6,051 nt of DNA from Candidatus Aminicenantota bacterium (GTDB lineage: Bacteria > Acidobacteriota > Aminicenantia > Aminicenantales > Aminicenantaceae): contig JAUXEH010000186.1 in the NCBI GenBank assembly GCA_030620655.1, positions 1 to 6,051 of the forward strand, given 5' to 3'. The notes under the pieces were generated by a model, which saw only the letters and a list, made by a program, of their open reading frames with translations, was not told where the DNA came from and did not search any database. Shown piece after piece: positions 1-5,678 of this stretch. A program made the translations under genes and the position numbers. Each line of letters begins with the position of its first letter. Within the stretch, counting starts at the first letter, position 1.

Positions 1-1707
1 ATCAAGGACAAATCCACGCTGCTGCAGCCGCTGCGCACCCTTTCCGAAGCGCTCACCAAGATCACGAGGTTCATGATCGGCCTGGCACCGCTGGGTGTTT
101 TCGCCATAACCGCCAGCGCCGCCGGGACCATAACCCTCAATGAGCTGGGCCGTTTGCAGGCCTATTTCATCACCTATATTTTTGCCGCGCTGCTTCTGAC
201 ATTCTGGATCCTCCCCACCGTGATCTCCACCTTCACGCCCTTCAAGTTTGGTGATATCCTGCGGATGTCCAAAGAGGCCTTGATCACCGGTTTTGCCACT
301 GACAGCCTCTTCATCATCCTTCCCGTCCTGATCGAGAACTCCAAGGAAATGTTCCGCAAGTATAAACTTGAGAAAAACGACACCTCCTTTGTCACCGACA
401 TCGTCATACCGATCTCTTTTAATTTCCCCCTCCTGGGCCGGTTGCTCTCGCTCCTCTTCGTCCTGTTTGCCGGATGGTTTTACGGAACCCCCATTGGCAT
501 AACCGGCTACCCGGTCCTGATGGGAGTCGGGCTGTTCAGCCTGTTCGGAAAAGCTTATATCGCCCTCCCCTTTCTGCTGAACACCATGCACCTCCCGGTG
601 GACATCTTCGAACTCTACCATGTGACCGCCCTGCTCAACGGTCGGTTTGCTACGCTGGTTTCGGCTGTGCACCTGCTGGCGCTGACCATCCTGATCACCT
701 GTGCAGTTTCGGGCACCCTGACCTTTAGGGTGAAAAAACTGCTAGCCAGCCTGGGAACAAGCCTTATCATCCTCGCAGTGGGGATCATCGGCATCAACGC
801 CTTCTTGAGCCGGTCCCTCCAAGATTCCTATTCCAAGGACAAGGTCATCGCCAGCATGCAGATGCTGGAAGACCCGGTGCCTTTTGTCGTCCACAAAACC
901 CTCCCCTCCGACCTCGATCCGTCTGAGAAGGGCCGGCCCCGCTTGTCTCTCATCCGAGAGAGGGGAACCCTCAAGGTGGGATTCCAGAGCGACCACCTGC
1001 CCGTCTCCTATTTCAACAGCGCCGGCGACCTGGTAGGATTCGATGTGGAGCTCATGCACATCCTGGCACGCGAACTGGATGTTTCTCTGGAATTTGTCCC
1101 TACCGATCTGGCGTCTCTGGTCGAACATCTGAACCAGGGATATTTCGATATCGCCATATCCGGGATCCCCATAAACACCTCCTATATAGAACAGCTGGCC
1201 TTCTCAGACTCATACCTGGACGTCACGCTGGCCCTGGTAGTGCCGGATTTCCGGAGGAGCGAATTCGCCACCCTGAAAAAGATCGTGGATATGGACGATC
1301 TCAAGATCGGCATAATCGAGAATCTTGATTATTTTGTCCGGGCCCTGAAAGATGCATTCCCCAAAGCCGAGATCGTAGAACTCAGGTCCAATCGTGAGTT
1401 CTACGAGGGAACAGGCCCAGAGGTGGATGCCATACTGACAAGTGCTGAATCCGGTGCGGCCTGGACCCTGCTGTATCCAGGCTTCCAGGTCGTCGTTCCC
1501 CAGCCGAGCAGGACTTCCCAGCCCCTAGGATTTCCAATCGGGGCGGGAGATCAGGAAATGGTCGCCTTCATGAACCGCTGGATCGACCTCAAGAAGAAAA
1601 ACGGTACTATCCAGAGGCTTTTCGACTACTGGATCCTCGGGAAGGGAGCGGAAGACACAGCACCCCGCTGGTCTGTCATCCGCGATGTCCTCCACTGGGT
1701 AGACTAA
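1..1707 (+). CDS. SDF-family symporter domain fused to type-3 solute-binding domain (5'-truncated)
   Basis: The frame is open to the left edge, so the N-terminal half of the symporter domain lies outside the window; 568 residues are visible. Numbered from the internal Met at base 73, residues 1 to about 215 follow the order of the second half of the dicarboxylate/amino-acid:cation symporter fold: an APLGVFA segment, a hairpin-1 region near 69-84, a TM7-like helix near 110-130 and hairpin-2/TM8-like segments near 150-210. A further hydrophobic helix (about 225-246) leads to an extracytoplasmic linker. Residues 297 to about 520 form a family-3 periplasmic binding domain, with RGTLKVGF, GFDVELM (322-328), FDIAISG and LAFSDSY motifs. 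The fusion suggests uptake with a tethered binding protein, or ligand sensing. The usual symporter motif NMDGT and the usual amino-acid contacts are not seen. Domain identity is fairly sure; substrate and activity are unknown. Confidence 0.85.
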   Translation: MKDKSTLLQPLRTLSEALTKITRFMIGLAPLGVFAITASAAGTITLNELGRLQAYFITYIFAALLLTFWILPTVISTFTPFKFGDILRMSKEALITGFATDSLFIILPVLIENSKEMFRKYKLEKNDTSFVTDIVIPISFNFPLLGRLLSLLFVLFAGWFYGTPIGITGYPVLMGVGLFSLFGKAYIALPFLLNTMHLPVDIFELYHVTALLNGRFATLVSAVHLLALTILITCAVSGTLTFRVKKLLASLGTSLIILAVGIIGINAFLSRSLQDSYSKDKVIASMQMLEDPVPFVVHKTLPSDLDPSEKGRPRLSLIRERGTLKVGFQSDHLPVSYFNSAGDLVGFDVELMHILARELDVSLEFVPTDLASLVEHLNQGYFDIAISGIPINTSYIEQLAFSDSYLDVTLALVVPDFRRSEFATLKKIVDMDDLKIGIIENLDYFVRALKDAFPKAEIVELRSNREFYEGTGPEVDAILTSAESGAAWTLLYPGFQVVVPQPSRTSQPLGFPIGAGDQEMVAFMNRWIDLKKKNGTIQRLFDYWILGKGAEDTAPRWSVIRDVLHWVD

Positions 1708-1737
1708 GCCCTGCGAGACAGGCTGAATCCCTTTTTT
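1707..1737 (+). terminator. weak intrinsic terminator candidate after the fusion gene
   Basis: Starting at the last base of the stop codon, AGCC(C)TG (1707-1713) pairs with CAGGCT (1719-1724) around a five-base loop. The stem has six base pairs and one bulged C. A run of six T follows at 1732-1737, but seven bases separate it from the stem, and the stem is short. It lies in the 39-bp gap between convergent genes, where a terminator is expected. No comparable structure is visible for the opposing operon. Confidence 0.35.
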
Positions 1738-1746
1738 GAGTTGAGG

Positions 1747-3891
1747 CTACCGCCGCCTGCGTGTGCCCGTTGACCGGGATCTCGAGCTCTGGTAATTCTG
1801 GGTGCGGGTCGAGCCTCTCTGGCGGGCAAGCGACTGTTGGTTCAGCTGCGATTGCGAGCTCCCCGTCGAGGGACGCGCCTGGGTCTGCGGCTGGGCCCGG
1901 TCTCGAGATCCGGATTGGCTAGAGGACCACTGCCCGTTCTGGCGCGACTGCCACTGTCCGTTATCGGTCTGGCGGTGCACATTGCCGTTTCGATCCGTGT
2001 ACACATTGTTGCGCTGTCCCTGAGCCGTGGCGGGGCGCGTCTTGTTTGCGGGCTGCGCCCTCTGCGCATTGCGCGTAGCATTGGACTGTCGGTTGTAGAT
2101 ATTGCTGCGGTTCTGGGCGGTATAGGGAGAGGGCCTGGCTCCCGCGCGGCGGCCGGCCTGAACGCCCCGGTAGTAGCCGTGCCGGTATCCGGCCCGGTAG
2201 GCGCGCCTCACACCCCCACGGTACGGATAGGGACGGTACCTCCCCGGGCCCCACCAACCACGATAGCCGCCAAATCCTATAGTAAGGCGGAAGGGTCCCC
2301 TGCCGAAGCTGACTCCGAAGCCCCAGCCGGTCCAGGGATTCCAGCGCACGTGGAAGCCCCAGGTGTAGGGCCGGGGGTAGTACCAGCGTCCATACCAGGG
2401 GCGGTACCACCAGCCCGTGCCATAGACGATGGTCGGGCCGTAGATGTAGCTGCCCATGTAGCCGGGATAGTATCCCACATACACAACCTCGGGAGTCGAT
2501 TCGTAAACATACACGTACTTGACATTGTAATGGGGATTGTCCGGAGGAATGGTGTAGATCTCGTCCGGAACATCGTCACATACGCTCCAGGGACCCTGGG
2601 CGCTGCCGGCAATGTACCACACGGCTTCATCGCAACAGTAGTATTGCCCGTCAACCTTGAAGACCGAGCTGGGCGTGTTCACGGCGTTCTCAACCTTGCT
2701 GCTGGTGCCCTTGACCGTCTCGAACTGGGGTTCCCCGTCGTACTCGACCTTGGGTCCCTCGCTGTCGCGCTTGATGGCCGAGGTCTGGGGAACCTGGGCA
2801 TCCAAGACAGCCTCGTTGGCCTCATCGGTACCGGCCACATGCACCAGGAGGTGCCCGTTCTCCGATTCGGATGCGATCTTCGCGAAGGCTTCAGGCAGCT
2901 CATCAGAGGATACATATTCCCAGGGGCCTTCCATAAGAGATGCGCCGGCGTACCACCGTCCCGAAAGCAGGACGAAGTGCTGCTGGGTCTTGATATTCAT
3001 CAACACATCGCTCTCGGTGTTGTCGATGTAGAGAAGGTCGTTCCCTTCGATGGGTTTGTAGTCAGGCGCTCCGTCGATCACGATGAGCTCGGCCGGTTCC
3101 TTTGATACGATGATCCGGGGGATGCGGCCGTCCTCCTCCCCGAAGGTCTCCACATCCTCTTCCTCGGGAGGCGTGAGCTTCTTGACATCCTTCGGCACCT
3201 TTTTAGCTTCTTTCCAGGGGCCCATGACATCTTTGGCCTCCATCCAGAGCCGACCTCCGTTCAGGTAGTACTTCTTCTTGTGGAGCACGATCAGGAAGGG
3301 GGTGTTGACCACATACTGCATCTTCGAATCCTCGACCTGCTCCAGCTTGGGATCGCCGTCGATGAAGATCAGGATGGCCGGATCGTTCACCACCATGATC
3401 TCAGGAGGATCGTTCTTGAAATTATCCTCGGCCAGCTGCTCCCTCTCGGCCAGGTCCAGGCCGGCGATCACGCGATCCAGCGAGATGGACATATCCCACT
3501 TGGGGATCTCCTTTTCGAGGAATGCGATCAGTTTTTTCTCCTGCTCTGGCGTGGCCTCGGGAAACCGAACCCTGGGCACCTCTATTCCAAGCACCTGCAC
3601 CAACCGCTTATCCCTGTCGGTTTCCACCCGGGCCTTGAACCAAGCCGCCCCGAAGACGGGCTCGTTTTTGCCCTTCGGTGTGATCGATACGGCTGCACGG
3701 GCTTCGAGGATGTCACCCTTGAAGCTGTCGACCTGGGGTTGATAGATAATAACCTTCGCTTCCGGGTGATCGATCTGGCGCGGCCAGCCGATCACCTCCT
3801 CTTCCGCCTGGGCGAGAACCAGAGGAACCGCCGCCAGGAACATCACAGAAAAGAGGACACCTCGATGCTTACGGATCGCAGATTTATTCAT
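1747..3891 (-). CDS. exported protein with three tandem GPW modules, Gly/Trp/Tyr-rich segment and basic tail
   Basis: This 714-residue protein has a clear Sec signal peptide: basic start MNKSAIRKHR, hydrophobic core about 11-26, likely cleavage near residues 27-29. The start at 3891 is preferred over an open frame reaching 4026 because GGGAGGGAG lies five bases upstream and the signal peptide begins there. Residues 30-160 are a charged region with no family I recognise. Three related modules follow (about 162-233, 258-334, 379-442), each with a DG.P motif, an NT pair, an aromatic strand and a closing Gly-Pro-Trp. Residues 453-560 are very rich in Tyr, Trp and Gly, including a YVYVYESTP stretch. 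The tail (about 560-714) is rich in Arg, Gln, Ser and Asn and ends RRRR. Similar proteins are, from memory, sometimes labelled 'carbohydrate-binding family V/XII', but I see no proof of sugar binding. It probably acts in the envelope or outside the cell, encoded 20 bp after a lipoprotein gene. Confidence 0.85.
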   Translation of the reverse strand: MNKSAIRKHRGVLFSVMFLAAVPLVLAQAEEEVIGWPRQIDHPEAKVIIYQPQVDSFKGDILEARAAVSITPKGKNEPVFGAAWFKARVETDRDKRLVQVLGIEVPRVRFPEATPEQEKKLIAFLEKEIPKWDMSISLDRVIAGLDLAEREQLAEDNFKNDPPEIMVVNDPAILIFIDGDPKLEQVEDSKMQYVVNTPFLIVLHKKKYYLNGGRLWMEAKDVMGPWKEAKKVPKDVKKLTPPEEEDVETFGEEDGRIPRIIVSKEPAELIVIDGAPDYKPIEGNDLLYIDNTESDVLMNIKTQQHFVLLSGRWYAGASLMEGPWEYVSSDELPEAFAKIASESENGHLLVHVAGTDEANEAVLDAQVPQTSAIKRDSEGPKVEYDGEPQFETVKGTSSKVENAVNTPSSVFKVDGQYYCCDEAVWYIAGSAQGPWSVCDDVPDEIYTIPPDNPHYNVKYVYVYESTPEVVYVGYYPGYMGSYIYGPTIVYGTGWWYRPWYGRWYYPRPYTWGFHVRWNPWTGWGFGVSFGRGPFRLTIGFGGYRGWWGPGRYRPYPYRGGVRRAYRAGYRHGYYRGVQAGRRAGARPSPYTAQNRSNIYNRQSNATRNAQRAQPANKTRPATAQGQRNNVYTDRNGNVHRQTDNGQWQSRQNGQWSSSQSGSRDRAQPQTQARPSTGSSQSQLNQQSLARQRGSTRTQNYQSSRSRSTGTRRRR
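2566..3408 (-). repeat. three tandem protein modules inside the exported protein
   Basis: The modules lie at about 3193-3408, 2890-3120 and 2566-2757 in coding order. Shared positions are IDGDP / IDGAP / YDGEP, then about 15 residues on VVNT / IDNT / AVNT, then a Tyr- or Phe-containing strand (KKYYL / QHFVL / QYYCC), GRLW / GRWY / AVWY, and finally GPW followed by a module-ending Pro (KKVP / DELP / DVP). The GPW motifs are at residues 224-226, 322-324 and 433-435. The repeats are diverged at protein level, so they are old duplications. The third module carries a Cys pair at 419-420 and a Cys at 438 that the other two lack. Confidence 0.75.
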
Positions 3892-3911
3892 GGATTCTCC
3901 CTCCCGAGTCG

Positions 3912-4445
3912 CTATTTCTTCGGGGGATATTTGTCCAGGATGCGGGCAACCGCATTCGCAACACCTTCCGACATCCTCGCCGGATTCGGGTTGTCCGGCA
4001 GCACGGCCGAGGCGACCCCTCTCCAAACCAGTTCCTCATCGTCGGCATCCACCATGTCGATGACCAGATGGCCTTCCTCGTAGCGGTAGGCGGTGGTCGA
4101 TCCAGGCCCCCAATACCCGTACCAGTAATAGGGGGCATAGTGATAGCCCCAGTGTGTGACATCGATCTTGTCCTGCACGCCCGTGTGGACAGCGATCAGC
4201 AGGTCGGGGTCGTCCATGACGCGGGTCAGCCCCTTGCTCTTCATTTCCAGCGCGATGGAGCTGTAGACGCGCTTCATGACCAGGTCACTGACCCGGTAAT
4301 CCATGGGGGGTGTCAAGAAATCAAAGGTCTTGTACTTGGAAAAATCCTGCTCCCGGTCCCAGTCGTGGTTGACTTTTAGCGTTGAACAACCGATCGTTAA
4401 CAAAGCAAACCCTACTAACAGCGTCAATGATGTGACCTTTTTCAT
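3912..4445 (-). CDS. DUF4136-family lipoprotein
   Basis: A 177-residue lipoprotein precursor: MKK start, hydrophobic helix and Cys20 in the context LTIGC-S. The lipobox is slightly unusual, with Thr at -3, and Ser at +2 favours outer-membrane sorting. The mature part fits the DUF4136 family: a DFSKYKTFDFL segment near 34-44, DDPDLLIAVHTG near 78-89, QDKIDVTHWGY near 91-101, a Tyr-rich linker, then HLVIDMVDADDEELVWRGVA near 126-145 and a C-terminal helix ending DKYPPKK. The biochemical function of DUF4136 is not established. Two adjacent ATGs exist; the second (4445) lies seven bases from AGGAG while the first (4448) lies only four, so I chose the second. The frame stays open to 4511 but without a ribosome site. 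It is the first gene of a two-gene operon and stops 20 bp before the next start. Confidence 0.9.
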   Translation of the reverse strand: MKKVTSLTLLVGFALLTIGCSTLKVNHDWDREQDFSKYKTFDFLTPPMDYRVSDLVMKRVYSSIALEMKSKGLTRVMDDPDLLIAVHTGVQDKIDVTHWGYHYAPYYWYGYWGPGSTTAYRYEEGHLVIDMVDADDEELVWRGVASAVLPDNPNPARMSEGVANAVARILDKYPPKK

Positions 4446-4483
4446 CATGCGTCTCCTTCCGTATCTCAATAAAAAAGCTAACA

Positions 4484-4511
4484 TTTCTATGATAGTGTCT
4501 ATCGCTGACAA
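4484..4511 (-). promoter_or_regulatory. candidate sigma-70-type promoter for the lipoprotein operon
   Basis: Read on the minus strand, TTGTCA (4511-4506, one mismatch to TTGACA) is followed after 16 bp by TAGAAA (4489-4484, four of six matches to TATAAT). This would start transcription around 4477, leaving a leader of about 30 bases before the lipoprotein start. The -10 match is mediocre and the spacer is one base short of ideal, which would suit a promoter needing an activator. The 18-bp dyad at 4517-4534 lies just upstream of the -35. Confidence 0.4.
4491..4503. promoter_or_regulatory. small dyad GATAG-TGT-CTATC in the promoter spacer
   Basis: This is a perfect inverted repeat with 5-bp arms and a 3-base centre. 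It lies almost exactly in the middle of the spacer of the candidate minus-strand promoter. That placement would suit a repressor or a spacer-binding regulator, but arms this short can arise by chance. The hexamer GTCTAT at its right side recurs 16 bp further on (4513-4518). Confidence 0.25.
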
Positions 4512-4516
4512 AGTCT

Positions 4517-4534
4517 ATTGGACTTTAGTCCAAT
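4517..4534. promoter_or_regulatory. 18-bp perfect dyad, DosR/NarL-like operator
   Basis: ATTGGACT-TT-AGTCCAAT is a perfect inverted repeat with 8-bp arms and a 2-base centre. Its core GGACTTTAGTCC fits the core of the mycobacterial DosR (DevR) box TTSGGGACTWWAGTCCCSAA, which is bound by a response regulator of the NarL/LuxR class; the outer G/C pair of that consensus is not matched. It sits about 77-85 bp from both divergent starts and 5 bp upstream of the candidate -35 of the lipoprotein operon, a normal activator position. The dyad is seen directly; the identity of the binding protein is inferred from motif similarity alone. Confidence 0.6.
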
Positions 4535-4593
4535 GCAGCATGATCGAAGCGGAAACCGGCTTTTTATTACCCGCAGGACCTGATAGCATTAAA

Positions 4594-4610
4594 GGAAGGA
4601 GTGAATCCTT
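4594..4610 (+). promoter_or_regulatory. ribosome binding site with overlapping small hairpin
   Basis: GGAAGGAG (4594-4601) lies nine bases before the ATG at 4611 and fixes the start of the membrane protein. AAGGA (4596-4600) is complementary to TCCTT (4606-4610), so a 5-bp stem with a 5-base loop could cover the Shine-Dalgarno sequence. The stem is weak and may have no regulatory effect. Confidence 0.55.
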
Positions 4611-5678
4611 ATGAGAATTGGAAAGATGGAAGTCAAAATTGTCCAGCCGCTGCTGGCATTCATTTTTGTCTTCTTCACCCTAGCTGCCGGGCACCTATTG
4701 ATGGTCATCATCAACAATATCGATGAAAACATATCCAGCCATTCGTATTCGCAGCCGGTGGTGGAGGGCCGATGGTTCGGAGACGAATCCGTCGAAGCAG
4801 AGCTCGAACATCTCCTTTCGAGTGCCAGGCAGGGCGGGGAGACAGAAGAGGCCGCGGTTTATGAAAAGGCTCTCAGGGAATTTGAAGAAACCGGACGGAT
4901 AACATTCTACATGTTCCCTGTTTCCGGCTTTTTACTGATCATAATGGGCGCCATGGTCATCCTGGCGCTTGCCCTCCTGGTTGTCTCCAGATACACCAAA
5001 AGCAATGTCATGCAAACCCTTCTGGGAATTTTTTCCGGCTTGCTTCTCTGGACAGGGGCGGTGGAATATGGATTGATGACGGCTTCGCGGGCTCTGGGGA
5101 TCGCCAAGACCTTCAAGGTTTATAACGGCATCTTGATCGGACGATTTGGAGAATATGTGCTCCTGAAATACTCATGGGGATTTCTTCTTGTGGTTATTTT
5201 TTACATCCTTTTTCAGGAAAGCGTCCGGTGTAATTTTTTCCTCTTTTTCCGGCGGCATCTGAACCTGATGAGAGGTCCGGTAGCTTCAGGTCGAATAGAC
5301 AATCATGCTCCGCGGGTTGCCTTTTTATATGCCACCGTCATGTGGTTTTTCTATGTGCTGCTGCTCCTGGCCTATGATGATAAAATATTCGGGGTGTACA
5401 GTTGGTTTACCTATGCGGTCTTTTTCCTGTCTCTGGCTTTTACCGGCTATTTGTTTCTTAGGCTGATGACACAACCCTCCCTAGGAGCAACCTTACGGTA
5501 TGCCATTCCCACGACCATGGTGCTGTGGAATGATGTGGAGATCATGGCCAAGTGGGGATATTTCAAAGAACCCTGGTTGATTCTTAAGCCATTGAATGCC
5601 TTGATCTTTTTCGGGGGGCTTATTCTAGGCACTGTACTGGTCATGAGAAGAATCAAAATGCAGCGCCATCATGAATAA
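4611..5678 (+). CDS. uncharacterised polytopic inner-membrane protein
   Basis: I do not recognise this 355-residue protein. Hydrophobic segments lie at about 11-33, 101-125, 133-156, 184-202, 235-254, 262-284 and 325-346, with a weaker candidate at 293-312, giving seven or eight membrane helices. The basic N-terminus (MRIGKMEVK) and basic C-terminus (RRIKMQRHHE) both suggest cytoplasmic ends, which favours eight. Between helices 1 and 2 is a strongly acidic, probably helical periplasmic segment (about 36-98). A basic loop (about 213-234) should be cytoplasmic. The start is supported by GGAAGGAG nine bases upstream. No catalytic or transport motif is evident. The base composition looks more A/T-rich than the genes to its left. 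It overlaps the next gene by 8 bp, so the two are probably translated together and may form a complex. Confidence 0.85.
   Translation: MRIGKMEVKIVQPLLAFIFVFFTLAAGHLLMVIINNIDENISSHSYSQPVVEGRWFGDESVEAELEHLLSSARQGGETEEAAVYEKALREFEETGRITFYMFPVSGFLLIIMGAMVILALALLVVSRYTKSNVMQTLLGIFSGLLLWTGAVEYGLMTASRALGIAKTFKVYNGILIGRFGEYVLLKYSWGFLLVVIFYILFQESVRCNFFLFFRRHLNLMRGPVASGRIDNHAPRVAFLYATVMWFFYVLLLLAYDDKIFGVYSWFTYAVFFLSLAFTGYLFLRLMTQPSLGATLRYAIPTTMVLWNDVEIMAKWGYFKEPWLILKPLNALIFFGGLILGTVLVMRRIKMQRHHE

Noticed and set aside
742..1128. 128-codon minus-strand open frame
   Set aside because: It is antisense to the conserved linker and binding domain of the fusion gene, and has no ribosome site or domain.
1747..2160. 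Low-complexity tail as a possible frameshift artefact
   Set aside because: The frame keeps sensible motifs (for example VYTDRNGNVHRQ and NGQWQSRQNGQW) up to the stop, and such Gln/Arg-rich ends are common in secreted proteins of this kind.
1837..3105. Long 422-codon plus-strand open frame
   Set aside because: It lies wholly antisense to the exported-protein gene, has no ribosome site, and its low-complexity Gly/Val/Arg/Ala content is typical of the opposite strand of G/C-rich coding DNA.
3892..4026. Upstream extension of the exported protein to a start at 4026
   Set aside because: It would overlap the DUF4136 gene by more than 100 bases and bury the signal peptide; the start at 3891 has a strong ribosome site and begins the signal peptide.
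3280..4083. 267-codon plus-strand open frame
   Set aside because: It is antisense across two well-supported minus-strand genes and their junction, with His/Asp/Leu-rich shadow composition and no recognisable domain.
4446..4511. Upstream extension of the lipoprotein to a start at 4511
   Set aside because: No ribosome site precedes it, it would cover the candidate promoter, and it would put about 22 residues before the lipoprotein signal peptide.
4489..4614. 41-codon plus-strand frame in the intergenic region overlapping the membrane-protein start (ATGA)
   Set aside because: The overlap is suggestive, but no Shine-Dalgarno precedes the ATG at 4489, it runs through the 18-bp dyad, and the peptide has no recognisable feature.
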